From CAMTVQ01 sp947085255 (GTDB lineage: Bacteria > Bacteroidota > Bacteroidia > Sphingobacteriales > Sphingobacteriaceae), in contig CAMTVQ010000002.1 in the NCBI GenBank assembly GCA_947085255.1, positions 1 through 64,000 of the forward strand: a DNA stretch of 64,000 nucleotides. The letters are read 5' to 3'. Numbering within the stretch: the first letter of the stretch is position 1; each line of letters opens with the position of its first letter. Of the stretch, positions 1-8,575 are shown one piece after another. The notes beneath the pieces are model-generated. The model was not told the DNA's origin. It did not search any database and saw only the letters and a program-made list of their open reading frames with translations. The translations under genes and the position numbers were made by a program.

Positions 1-5
1 ACCCC

Positions 6-20
6 ACGCTCTTCCGATCT
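6..20 (+). other. Residual Illumina adapter sequence at the contig edge
   Basis: Fifteen bases, ACGCTCTTCCGATCT, match the 3' end of the standard Illumina sequencing adapter. The genomic repeat begins right after it: from about position 24 the sequence equals the repeat found again at 300 and 576. This is an untrimmed adapter at a contig end, not biology. It also explains the in-frame TAA at 21-23, where the other repeat copies have TAT. Confidence 0.9.
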
Positions 21-23
21 TAA

Positions 24-1709
24 GTAGAACTTACTGATACTAGTGGATGCAAAAGTTTACGCACGCTAGCTCCTGTCATTATTCGTCCTGCTTTGGATGT
101 ACCTATTGTTACACCTCCTCTTGCGGTAATTTGTTCAGGAGACTCTACCACATTTACTGCTACTTCTTTATTAGGTACTGCTAGCACTTACAATTGGTAC
201 GATTCACTCATCAATGGCAATCTATTATTTACTGGTGATACTTTTAATACTGGAGCGATTAATAATGCAGGAGCAACCGATGCAACTCGTATGTATTATG
301 TAGAACTTACTGATACTAGTGGATGCAAAAGTTTACGCACGCTTGCTACTGTAATTATTCGTCCTGCTTTGGATGTACCTATTGTTACACCTCCTCTTGC
401 GGTAATTTGTTCAGGAGACTCTACCACATTTACTGCTACTTCATTATTAGGTACTGCTAGCACTTTCAACTGGTACGATTCGCTTATAAACGGCAACCTA
501 TTGTTTACTGGTGATACGTTTAATACTGGTGCTATAAACAACACAAGTACTCTTGATGCAACTCGTATGTATTATGTAGAACTTACTGATACTAGTGGAT
601 GTAAAAGTTTACGCACGCTTGCTACTGTAATTATTCGCCCAGCTTTGGATCTGCCGATTGTTACGCCACCAACACCTATATGCTCTGGTGATTCGGCTCT
701 ATTAGCAGGCAACTCATTATTAGGCACTGCAGCTACTTATAACTGGTATGATGCTATTATCAATGGAAATTTATTATTCACAGGAGACACCTTCAATACA
801 GGCGTTTTGTATATAAGCAGAACTTATTTTGTGGAATTAGTAGATACCTCAGGATGTAGAAGTCTACGCACACCTATATTAGTTACGGTATTACTGAATG
901 CTGACCAACCAACTGCAAGTGCAGAAAAATCAGTTATCTGTGTGGGCACACTAACACGCATTTTTGCTAGCTCATTAATAGATTCTGTGTACAACTGGTA
1001 CACCACCGAGCAAGGAGGATTACCTATTTTTACTGGTGACACTTTTACAACTCCATTACTTACAGCTACAACCACCTACTTTATAGAAGGTGTAAATCTT
1101 TTAGGTTGCAAAACATATCGTACACCAATTAGCATTATTACCATAGCCGATGACACTTTGCAAGCCCCAAATGTGGCTATAGCAAGCAGAACAACAAGTA
1201 GTGCAACTATTTTTTGGCAAGCTATACCTCTTGCAACAAGCTATAGAGTAAGTACCGACAATGGAATGACTTGGATCGCTCCATCCTCAGGCAACGTAGG
1301 ATTAGAACATACTTATAACCGTAGCAGCAGTGACAAAGCAGAAATATCCTTTTTAGTACAGGCGCAAACAGATGCTACTTGTGTTGACCAATCCATGGCT
1401 ATTTCAAAACCTTTATTAGTTGTTTTTGAAGCTAATGAATTACAGGTATTCTATAATGCATTTTCACCCAATGGCGATGGCATAAACGACACATGGTTGC
1501 TTACAGATGGTCTTGAAAACTATCCTGATAATAATGTGATGATTTTTGATCGTTGGGGTAAAGAAATATTTAATCAAACAGGATATACAGCTACTAATAA
1601 CAACAAGGTATTTACCGGTAGTAATTTAGATGATGGTACTTATTTTTATGTATTAAAAATCCCATCTATTAGCTTTGAAAAAAGCGGCTATGTGATGATT
1701 GTTAGATAA
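24..1709 (+). CDS. Repeat-containing surface protein with T9SS type B (gliding motility-associated) C-terminal domain, 5' truncated
   Basis: Cell-surface or secreted adhesin-like protein exported by the type IX secretion system; only the C-terminal part is present. The reading frame is open from position 24 and the ATG at 93 is merely internal. At least five Ig-like repeats of about 85-92 residues are visible, each with an SYNWY/TYNWYD-type core and an ending like VELTDTSGCKSLRT. The first three start-points (24, 300, 576) are exactly 276 bp apart and nearly identical in DNA. A fibronectin-like stretch follows (around 1150-1430), and the last ~85 residues form the gliding motility-associated C-terminal domain (FSPNGDGINDTW, IFDRWGKEIF, LDDGTYFYVL, GYVMIVR). 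Type B domains generally need a PorP/SprF partner, and one is encoded 24 bp downstream. The ligand cannot be told from sequence. Confidence 0.9.
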   Translation, partial: VELTDTSGCKSLRTLAPVIIRPALDVPIVTPPLAVICSGDSTTFTATSLLGTASTYNWYDSLINGNLLFTGDTFNTGAINNAGATDATRMYYVELTDTSGCKSLRTLATVIIRPALDVPIVTPPLAVICSGDSTTFTATSLLGTASTFNWYDSLINGNLLFTGDTFNTGAINNTSTLDATRMYYVELTDTSGCKSLRTLATVIIRPALDLPIVTPPTPICSGDSALLAGNSLLGTAATYNWYDAIINGNLLFTGDTFNTGVLYISRTYFVELVDTSGCRSLRTPILVTVLLNADQPTASAEKSVICVGTLTRIFASSLIDSVYNWYTTEQGGLPIFTGDTFTTPLLTATTTYFIEGVNLLGCKTYRTPISIITIADDTLQAPNVAIASRTTSSATIFWQAIPLATSYRVSTDNGMTWIAPSSGNVGLEHTYNRSSSDKAEISFLVQAQTDATCVDQSMAISKPLLVVFEANELQVFYNAFSPNGDGINDTWLLTDGLENYPDNNVMIFDRWGKEIFNQTGYTATNNNKVFTGSNLDDGTYFYVLKIPSISFEKSGYVMIVR

Positions 1710-1733
1710 TTAAGTAACCATACACGTTAAAAC

Positions 1734-2663
1734 ATGAAGAAATTACTTACTATTAGTTTAGTACTACTAAGCATCAATTGCATGGGTCAACAAACGGCTC
1801 GCTTTAGCAATTACTTATTTAATCCATTGGCGCTAAACCCAGCAGCAGCTGGAAGCTACGATTATGTAAATATTATGGGTATCTACCGCCAGCAATGGAC
1901 AGGATTAGAGGGCTCGCCAACTACTACAGTATTAAGTGTAGATGGTGCAGTTAGAGAACGTACCATAGGCTTAGGTTTACAATATATAAACGAACAAATT
2001 GGTGCACAATCTCAAAATGCATTTACCCCAACAGTAGCTTACCGATTACGTGTAGGCGAAACTCAATGGCTATCGGCTGGTTTTAGTGTTGGTGTATTTA
2101 ATAGTAAATTAAATGGTACCGAACTTATCTTTAAAGATGTTAATGAGAGTGCTATACCTAACAATTCGGAGTCGGTAACCTATGTAGATGTAAATTCGGG
2201 TTTTTATTTTCAGTCGGCAAAAACAACAATAGGGTTATCTATTGTTAACTTATTAAAGCCATCTTTGCGCTATAGTGGTGGCAGAAGAGGCGATGTTGGT
2301 GAAATAAACAGACATTATAATTTTTACGCTGGTCACTTAATTGAATTGAACAGTAAATTTGCATTGCAGCCGTCCGTACTTTTAAAAACAAGCGAAAAAT
2401 TAAGATCTTTTCAAACAGATTTTACCGGAATGGTTTTTTATAATAACATGCTAGGAGCTGGACTATCTTATCGTAATCAAGAATCGGTTAATATAATTGT
2501 AGATTATTGGATAAATGATAACTTTAGACTTGGGTATGCTTTTGATATTACTACTTCTAAAATAGCCCGCTACGAAAATGGTAGCCATGAAATAATGCTT
2601 GCGTACAAAATTGCGCCAACAGGAGGAAGAATGCTTAATCCTCGTAACTTTTATAACAATTAA
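1734..2663 (+). CDS. PorP/SprF family type IX secretion system membrane protein
   Basis: Outer-membrane protein of 309 residues. The N-terminal signal peptide (MKKLLTISLVLLSINCMGQ) is followed by the family hallmark around residues 20-60: QQTARFSNYLFNPLALNPA, then YRQQWTGLEGSPTT. The remainder has alternating strands typical of a beta barrel and an aromatic C-terminal region. PorP/SprF proteins help export or anchor T9SS substrates with type B sorting domains. The position between such a substrate and a PorE-like protein, with gaps of 24 and 26 bp, indicates one operon dedicated to that adhesin. The family assignment is firm; the pairing with the upstream substrate is inferred from gene order. 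Confidence 0.93.
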   Translation: MKKLLTISLVLLSINCMGQQTARFSNYLFNPLALNPAAAGSYDYVNIMGIYRQQWTGLEGSPTTTVLSVDGAVRERTIGLGLQYINEQIGAQSQNAFTPTVAYRLRVGETQWLSAGFSVGVFNSKLNGTELIFKDVNESAIPNNSESVTYVDVNSGFYFQSAKTTIGLSIVNLLKPSLRYSGGRRGDVGEINRHYNFYAGHLIELNSKFALQPSVLLKTSEKLRSFQTDFTGMVFYNNMLGAGLSYRNQESVNIIVDYWINDNFRLGYAFDITTSKIARYENGSHEIMLAYKIAPTGGRMLNPRNFYNN

Positions 2664-2689
2664 TAATCTATTAAAAATCACTTACTATT

Positions 2690-4672
2690 ATGCTTAAGAA
2701 ATTTTTTACGGTTCTGTGTTTAATTTTAGTACTTACACAAGTAGGCTACTCACAGGCGTCGATGTATTTTGGCGATGAGTTTTACAAAGAATTTAAATAC
2801 AAAAGAGCCTTACCTTTTTATTTAAAAGCCGTACAGCGTAAGCCTACACTTAAAGGTATTGAACGATTAGCTGACTGTTATCGTTTTACAAACAACTATG
2901 GTGAAGCCTTGAAATGGTATGAACGTGCTACTGCTTATGAAGATTGCCGCACGCTCGATTTTTACTATTGGGCAATGATGCTAAAAACTGTACAACAATA
3001 CGATTTGGCAAAAGAAAAATTTAGCTCATGGGCTGCGCGCGATACCAGCATGATTAATCGTGCAAAAATGATGATGAGTTCATGCGACTCTGCAAAAATA
3101 TGGTTAGCAAGTCCACAAAAAGTATTTGTTACACCTGAGTTTGCGCTAAATAGCACTTACACCGATTTTGGTACAACTTCCTTTAAAACAGGTGTTGTAT
3201 TTACGTCTAACCGTCCGGTAAAATCATTAAAAAATGATTCGCGCTATTCTCGCTCATTAGGCAAACCATTTTACAAATTGTTCTATGCAGATAGCCTTAC
3301 AAATGATACTGCTAAGTATTTAGTTTTGCCATTGGCCAAAGAAATAAACAAGCGTTACAATGACGGTCCTAGTTCTTTTTCGAAAGGTTATGATACCGTT
3401 TGGTTTACACGTACCAATGTAGAAAAAGGCAGAGGTAGCCGTAATAAAGTAAATAATCTACAGATTTATTACAGCATTGCTAACGAAACTGGTTGGTTCA
3501 TTTCTTTACCATTTAAGTACAACAACACGGCATTTTCTTTTGCCCACCCTTGTATCAGCAAAAATGGTAAACTGTTATTTTTTAGTTCTGATAAACCAGG
3601 TGGATTTGGTGGAATGGATGTATACTATTGCATATTAGCCGATACAGGTTGGTCAAACCCAATTAACTTAGGCTCGCGTGTAAACTCGTATGAAGATGAT
3701 GTATTTCCTTTTTACGACGAAGCTAGTGCTACTCTTTACTTTTCTTCGGCAGGACACGCAAGCATGGGAGCTTTAGATATTTTTAGAACGTCGTTGGTAA
3801 ACAATACGTGGACTGCTCCTAAGAACTTACGTGCACCTTATAATTCACCTAAAGATGACTTTAGTTTTGCTTTAAATAGAGATAAGCAATCAGGATTTTT
3901 ATCTTCTAACCGCTCTACACAGCCTGGAGACGATGATATTTTCCGATTCTCGAATAAACTTCCAGGTGATTTACAAAACTACAAAGTTGGCATTCGTCCA
4001 ATAACCATCGAAAATGGCGTAGAAATAGGTATAGATAATGCTGTAATTGTGGTACAAAGTCTTAGTTCTGGTGATGAATTAAAACCACAGCCTGCCCTTT
4101 TTGGAGATGCTGTTTACCAATTTAATAGCAACGAAGTATATAAAATTGACATCATAAAAGAAGGCTTTTTTAGATATACCCTCAATTTTACCACTGCTGA
4201 TTTACAAAAATCAAAAGACGTAAGCAGTAATGCAGCTGGCTCATTGTCATGGAGACCTTTGCTACGCAAACTGGTGCTTAATGAATGTATTGTGTTACAA
4301 AATATCTATTATGACTATAACAGCGCCGATTTACGTAAAGAATCGTACCGCGAATTAGATAAGGTAGCCACATTGTTAGTAGAAAATCCTTCATTGAAAC
4401 TACAATTAGGCTCGCATACAGATAGCCGCGGAGATGAGGATTACAACATGACGTTATCACGTAGAAGAGCACAAAATGCTGTACGCTACATCATTGGTTT
4501 AGGCATAACTTCTGATCGTATTATTGCTAAAGGATATGGCGAAAGTGAACCATTAAATAAATGTATTGATGGTATCAGTTGTACCGAAAATGAATTCCAA
4601 ACAAATCGTCGTACTGACTTTAGAATTATAGGCTTAGTACCTAACAAAACAATTATAGAATTAAATAGATAA
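2690..4672 (+). CDS. PorE-like OmpA-family protein with TPR and PD40 propeller repeats
   Basis: Periplasmic, peptidoglycan-binding T9SS-type component of 660 residues. Domain order: signal peptide (1-21), TPR-like helices (about 25-130, e.g. EFKYKRALPFYLKAVQRKP), PD40/WD40-like propeller (about 150-420; KLLFFSSDKPGGFGGMDVYY and GFLSSNRSTQPGDDDIFRFS), a carboxypeptidase-regulatory-like segment (about 430-525) and a C-terminal OmpA domain (about 537-645; YYDYNSADLR, GSHTDSRGDEDYN, SRRRAQNA). This TPR-propeller-CRD-OmpA order is that of PorE, which attaches the T9SS ring to peptidoglycan. It is the last gene of the adhesin-PorP/SprF operon. Its 3' end overlaps the convergent glycosyltransferase gene by 12 bp. 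Confidence 0.9.
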   Translation: MLKKFFTVLCLILVLTQVGYSQASMYFGDEFYKEFKYKRALPFYLKAVQRKPTLKGIERLADCYRFTNNYGEALKWYERATAYEDCRTLDFYYWAMMLKTVQQYDLAKEKFSSWAARDTSMINRAKMMMSSCDSAKIWLASPQKVFVTPEFALNSTYTDFGTTSFKTGVVFTSNRPVKSLKNDSRYSRSLGKPFYKLFYADSLTNDTAKYLVLPLAKEINKRYNDGPSSFSKGYDTVWFTRTNVEKGRGSRNKVNNLQIYYSIANETGWFISLPFKYNNTAFSFAHPCISKNGKLLFFSSDKPGGFGGMDVYYCILADTGWSNPINLGSRVNSYEDDVFPFYDEASATLYFSSAGHASMGALDIFRTSLVNNTWTAPKNLRAPYNSPKDDFSFALNRDKQSGFLSSNRSTQPGDDDIFRFSNKLPGDLQNYKVGIRPITIENGVEIGIDNAVIVVQSLSSGDELKPQPALFGDAVYQFNSNEVYKIDIIKEGFFRYTLNFTTADLQKSKDVSSNAAGSLSWRPLLRKLVLNECIVLQNIYYDYNSADLRKESYRELDKVATLLVENPSLKLQLGSHTDSRGDEDYNMTLSRRRAQNAVRYIIGLGITSDRIIAKGYGESEPLNKCIDGISCTENEFQTNRRTDFRIIGLVPNKTIIELNR

Positions 4673-5278
4673 ACCTATTGCTCTTATTAGCTTGCGCAAT
4701 TGCGGGCTAAGATCGGCTTCAGTATCAATATCAGAAAGGGTTGGAAGTAGTACATACTCCAACCCTTTTTCTTTTATGCGTTGCACGGTTTCCGCCAATA
4801 CTGTAGGTGTACTCCAAACACTAAGCGCAAATAATTCGGAGTAATGTGCATTAGCCCCAATTAAGTAATAACCTCCATCCGTTGCCGGACCAATCACTAC
4901 ATCTGCCTGGCTTAAAGCGCTAAAAGCTTGTTCTATAATAGCAGTAGTAATTAGCTCGCAGTCACTGCCAATAAGCACTACTCGGTCACTATCTTGGGCA
5001 AAAGCATCTTCAAATGCATTACTCATCCGTTCACCTAAATTACTACCAAGCTGTATCTTTTTATCGAAAAAAGCCGGTTCAAACAGATCAGTTTCGGGCA
5101 CAAATGAATCGTAGTAAATTGTTTTTTGAGCATTTACTTGTATGATAATTTCACGGGTATAGGTAAGCAAGTAAGTATAAATACGCAATGCGTTTTCTGC
5201 ACCTACAGTAGCTGCTAAACGCGTTTTAACCTTACCCAGTTGTGGATTTTTTATAAATACTAGTAAATTATTCTTCAA
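4661..5278 (-). CDS. TIGR04282-type glycosyltransferase (DUF2064), arsenosugar-biosynthesis family
   Basis: Nucleotidyl/glycosyltransferase-fold protein of about 205 residues. The start is characteristic: KNNLLVFIKNPQLGKVKTRLA, followed by SNLGERMSNAFEDAF, VVLIGSDCELIT, and DVVIGPATDGGYYLIG with its acidic metal-binding region. The best start is the TTG at 5278, which gives an N-terminus matching the family and overlaps recX by 11 bp; the ATG at 5338 would add 20 residues read through recX. The family is repeatedly found with ArsS in arsenosugar gene sets. ArsS and the peroxidase-like protein are encoded about 6 kb away (11.5-12.9 kb), not adjacent. Its actual sugar donor and acceptor are not deducible here. 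Confidence 0.85.
   Translation of the reverse strand: MKNNLLVFIKNPQLGKVKTRLAATVGAENALRIYTYLLTYTREIIIQVNAQKTIYYDSFVPETDLFEPAFFDKKIQLGSNLGERMSNAFEDAFAQDSDRVVLIGSDCELITTAIIEQAFSALSQADVVIGPATDGGYYLIGANAHYSELFALSVWSTPTVLAETVQRIKEKGLEYVLLPTLSDIDTEADLSPQLRKLIRAIGLSI
4735..4775 (+). terminator. Intrinsic terminator of the T9SS operon, inside the convergent gene
   Basis: An 11-bp perfect stem (AAAGGGTTGGA at 4735-4745 with TCCAACCCTTT at 4758-4768) has an inner 3-bp extension and is followed by a T-rich run on the + strand. It lies about 63 bp after the PorE-like stop codon and within the 3' part of the oppositely oriented glycosyltransferase coding region, so it serves + strand transcription while also being protein-coding on the other strand. 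Confidence 0.7.
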
Positions 5279-5750
5279 CTGAATCGTTTTTAAATATCTG
5301 CCATACCAAATCAGGCTCAAACCCTTTAGAGATGGCATAATTCACCAATTTATACTTTAGCTTAAAAGTATCTTTCTCTTTCAGTTCTTTCTTTTTTTTA
5401 TGTAATACTTGCTGCAGTGTGGCTAAATATTCTTGCTCGTCAATCTGTGCTAACGCCTTTTTAACACAATAATCCGATACCTGTTTTAGTTTCAGACCTT
5501 GTTTGATTTTTATTCGTCCCCATTGCTTTAACCTAAACTTGCCACCTGCATAAGCAATTGCAAAACGCTCTTCATTTAAGAAATTAGTCTCTATTAGTGA
5601 TACCAGTATATCTTCTGCCTCGTCACCATAACACCCCCACTCTATCAACTTTCCGCGCACTTCATACTGGCTACGCTCTTGGTACGCACAGTAGCTTTCG
5701 GCTTTAGCCAAGGCTTCTCTTTTGGTAATATAATGAATCTCTTTTGCCAA
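5268..5750 (-). CDS. recX: Regulatory protein RecX
   Basis: RecX modulates RecA by binding the RecA filament. The 160-residue protein has the three-helix repeats of the family: ALAKAESYCAYQERSQYEVRGKL-like first repeat (residues about 12-36), then NFLNEERFAIAYAGGKFRLK (about 55-75) with the conserved FLNEERFA core and WGRIKIKQGLK, then the C-terminal repeat ending near LVWQIF. RecA is not in the window. Its 3' end overlaps the downstream glycosyltransferase start, suggesting co-transcription. Divergent from the YitT gene, with a 66-bp gap. Confidence 0.93.
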   Translation of the reverse strand: MAKEIHYITKREALAKAESYCAYQERSQYEVRGKLIEWGCYGDEAEDILVSLIETNFLNEERFAIAYAGGKFRLKQWGRIKIKQGLKLKQVSDYCVKKALAQIDEQEYLATLQQVLHKKKKELKEKDTFKLKYKLVNYAISKGFEPDLVWQIFKNDSVEE

Positions 5751-5816
5751 GTTGTCTGTACGTTATCTAATAAAATAGTACACTATAATTTCCCGCTTTT
5801 TTTGTATTATGCAGCT

Positions 5817-6725
5817 ATGTCAGCAAAAGTAGCCGTAAACACTGAATCTTCTCGCACCAAGCATCTTATTTTTTCACGAAGAACAAAAAATTTGGTGATG
5901 ATTATGGCAGGTATTGCAAGTGCCTGTTTTGGGTTGAAAAGCTTTTTACTACCCAGTGGTTTTTTAGATGGAGGCGTTACTGGTTTATCATTGCTTACCA
6001 ATAGAGTAACTGACATTAATATCTCTGTGCTTATTCTACTTATCAATATTCCATTTATTATTATTGGGTATCATCAAGTTTCTAAGCAGTTTGCCATAAA
6101 AACATCACTGGCTATTATTGTTCTTTCTATTTGCTTGGCATTAATAAATTTACCCATAATTACCGAAGACAAACTATTGATTGCTGTTTTTGGTGGTTTT
6201 TTTATGGGTGCGGGCATTGGACTAACCATACGCGGCGGTTGTGTAATTGATGGTACAGAGGTATTGGCCATTTACATTAGCAGACGTTCTACACTTACCG
6301 TTGGTGATGTAATTGCCCTGTTTAATATTTCACTTTTTGCAGCATCTGCTTTTTTAGTGAGTTTCGAAACCTCATTGTATTCGATGCTAACATATATAGC
6401 GGCATCAAAAACAGTAGATTTTTTAATTAATGGTATTGAAGAATATTTAGGAATAACCATTATAGCATCTAAGGCAGATGATGTTCAAAATGCCATTATA
6501 GAAAAATTAGGACGCGGCGTTACCGTATATAAAGGCGAAAGCGGCTATGGCAAAAATGGCATGTCGGATATAGATAGAAAAATTTTATTTTGTGTGGTCA
6601 CACGTTTGGAAGTACAAAATCTACTTACCGAAATAGAAAACATAGACCCCGATGCCTTTGTAATACAACATACCATTAATGACACAAAGGGTGGAATGAT
6701 TAAAAAAAGACCTTTTCAACATTAA
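5817..6725 (+). CDS. YitT family membrane protein (DUF161 + DUF2179)
   Basis: Integral membrane protein of 302 residues and unknown substrate. The first ~210 residues contain five or six transmembrane segments with the family signature LPSGFLDGGVTGLSLL and later GGFFMGAGIGLTIRGG and VIDGTEVLA. The soluble C-terminal DUF2179 domain (about 225-295) contains GRGVTVYKGESGYG and ends FVIQHTINDTKGG. The ATG at 5817 was chosen because it gives a normal MSAKVAVN start; the longer open frame to 5679 would run into recX on the other strand. It ends 4 bp before the K+ channel gene, so the two are probably one transcript. Confidence 0.92.
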   Translation: MSAKVAVNTESSRTKHLIFSRRTKNLVMIMAGIASACFGLKSFLLPSGFLDGGVTGLSLLTNRVTDINISVLILLINIPFIIIGYHQVSKQFAIKTSLAIIVLSICLALINLPIITEDKLLIAVFGGFFMGAGIGLTIRGGCVIDGTEVLAIYISRRSTLTVGDVIALFNISLFAASAFLVSFETSLYSMLTYIAASKTVDFLINGIEEYLGITIIASKADDVQNAIIEKLGRGVTVYKGESGYGKNGMSDIDRKILFCVVTRLEVQNLLTEIENIDPDAFVIQHTINDTKGGMIKKRPFQH

Positions 6726-6729
6726 GAAT

Positions 6730-7677
6730 ATGGAAAGAAAAAATATCTTCAAAAAACTCATTAACAACAAGGAAGAATTACAAGACTTAGGGTTTAGCAC
6801 CAAAGTAACCAACAGGCAGCGCGCTATTAATAAAGATGGGCACTTTAATGTAGTGCGAAAAAGCTCGCTCCTACGCAATGCTAGTGATACCTATACCGAC
6901 CTCATTACCATGCCTTGGTGGAAATTCAATCTATTGGTTTTAGGTTATTATTTAGCTGCAAATATCCTTTTTGCATTGGCCTACTACGCATTAGGTGTAC
7001 ATTTTATACGTGGAGTAGAGGGCAATGACTTCGAGAAATTTATGGACGTATTTTTCTTTAGTGCGCAAACACTTACCACCGTGGGATACGGTTATATGAG
7101 CCCTAAAGGAATATTGGCTGGTTCAGTGGCAGCTGCAGAATCGATGATAGGCTTATTGGGATTTGCATTAGCAACTGGTATATTATACGGGCGCTTTTCA
7201 CGTCCGGTAGCGAGGGTATTGTACAGTAAAAACTTACTCCTATCTCCATACAAACAAGGAAAAGCATTGATGTTTAAAATTGCCAACGCACGCAAAAACG
7301 AATTAATTGAAGTAGAAGTTGATGCCGTAATAGCCATAAATGTGCAAGAAGAAACACAAAGTGTACGACGATTTTACAACTTAGAACTAGAACGTAGAAA
7401 GGTGAATTTTTTTCCGCTTACTTGGACCATTGTACATGCCATAGACGAAAAAAGCCCCATAAAGGAAATGCAAATTGCTGATTTAGAATCAGGAGATGCC
7501 GAAATACTTATTTACCTAAAAGGTTTTGATGATACCTATGCTCAAAACGTGCACTCGCGCTACTCGTACACTCCAGACGAAGTAGTGGACAGTGCTAAGT
7601 TCACCAATATTATTACCCAAACACAACACGGAACGGTAATTGAACTTGACAGATTGAATGAATACGAATTAGTATAG
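6730..7677 (+). CDS. Inward-rectifier-type potassium channel (KirBac-like)
   Basis: Two-transmembrane potassium channel subunit of 315 residues that would assemble as a tetramer in the inner membrane. There is a slide-helix region before TM1 (about 60-85), then a pore helix and selectivity filter TLTTVGYGYMSP near residue 116, TM2 (about 130-150) and a cytoplasmic Kir-type beta-sandwich domain (about 165-315; SPYKQGKALMFKIANARKNE, FNLTWTIVHAID-like region). The long immunoglobulin-like C-terminal domain separates it from simple KcsA-type channels. It follows yitT by 4 bp. Confidence 0.92.
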   Translation: MERKNIFKKLINNKEELQDLGFSTKVTNRQRAINKDGHFNVVRKSSLLRNASDTYTDLITMPWWKFNLLVLGYYLAANILFALAYYALGVHFIRGVEGNDFEKFMDVFFFSAQTLTTVGYGYMSPKGILAGSVAAAESMIGLLGFALATGILYGRFSRPVARVLYSKNLLLSPYKQGKALMFKIANARKNELIEVEVDAVIAINVQEETQSVRRFYNLELERRKVNFFPLTWTIVHAIDEKSPIKEMQIADLESGDAEILIYLKGFDDTYAQNVHSRYSYTPDEVVDSAKFTNIITQTQHGTVIELDRLNEYELV

Positions 7678-7680
7678 CTG

Positions 7681-8523
7681 CTATTTTATACTCGCCATAA
7701 AATCTAAGCAATACTTATACGCCTCGTTTTTAGTCCAAAAAAACTGGGTAATCATTCCTACGTGTTTTTTCTTACGCATGGTATAAACTTGCATTTCTTT
7801 ATTTTCCTCTTTCAATTTCTCTTTAAACCGCTGCGTACCCAAAATTATACCTGGATAAGTGCGCTCGCCTACTAAACCAACAAAAGGAACATTGGTACGT
7901 TCGGTAAAATTAAGAGGTGTACCGCGCTGCCAGTTAAGTGGATCGGAAGTAAAAGCGGGGTAAAATTTTGAAGAAGATACCGGAGATATTTCTGTAAAAT
8001 ACTGATACATATCTAAACCAAAAGCATCAATTAACACTGCTCCTTTTATAGGTAACGTGACACCAATATTCTCGAAATAGTCTCTATCTGTTGCAATTAG
8101 TGCCGCTAAATGCCCGCCTGCAGAGTGTCCAGCAACAAAAATACGATTCGGATTACCGCCATATTGTTCTGCATTTTTCTGTACCCAAGCAATGGCTGCC
8201 GCCGCATCCTCTGCCATTTTATCAAAAAGCACCTCAGGCGATAAGCGGTAATTAATAACTATTGTTACCACGTTCTTTTTGGCAAATCCTTTAGCAAAAA
8301 AACTATACGAGTCCTTTTTACCTGATTTCCACGAACCACCATGTATAAACACCAATATATCCTTTTTAGTAGATGTGTTTTTGGGGTAATAAATATCTAA
8401 CTGATGAGAAGCCTTTCCATCGGCTATATAAGCGATGTTTTTTTGACTAGTTATACCCGTAGAGGCAAATAAACTGTTGGATAAAAAAAGAGAAGAGAGC
8501 AAGAGTATATAGATTGTGCGCAT
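7681..8523 (-). CDS. Secreted alpha/beta hydrolase (carboxylesterase-like)
   Basis: Serine esterase or lipase-like protein of 280 residues with a cleavable signal peptide (MRTIYILLLSSLFLSNSLFA). The oxyanion motif HGGSW is near residue 61 and the nucleophile elbow GHSAGGHLAALIA near residue 134, as in BD-FAE/HSL-like hydrolases. A C-terminal His (KKKHVGM, about 255) completes a plausible Ser-Asp-His triad. Substrate is unknown. It is transcribed convergently to the K+ channel (3-bp gap) and separated by 52 bp from the SDR gene upstream. Confidence 0.88.
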   Translation of the reverse strand: MRTIYILLLSSLFLSNSLFASTGITSQKNIAYIADGKASHQLDIYYPKNTSTKKDILVFIHGGSWKSGKKDSYSFFAKGFAKKNVVTIVINYRLSPEVLFDKMAEDAAAAIAWVQKNAEQYGGNPNRIFVAGHSAGGHLAALIATDRDYFENIGVTLPIKGAVLIDAFGLDMYQYFTEISPVSSSKFYPAFTSDPLNWQRGTPLNFTERTNVPFVGLVGERTYPGIILGTQRFKEKLKEENKEMQVYTMRKKKHVGMITQFFWTKNEAYKYCLDFMASIK

Positions 8524-8575
8524 AATGAAATAGCAAGTACGTAGTAAGTTGATAAAAGGTTGAGTACGTACAGTT

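Noticed and set aside
5679..5816. Longer YitT protein starting at 5679
   Set aside because: The extra residues are the reverse strand of recX and do not resemble the family; the ATG at 5817 is preferred.
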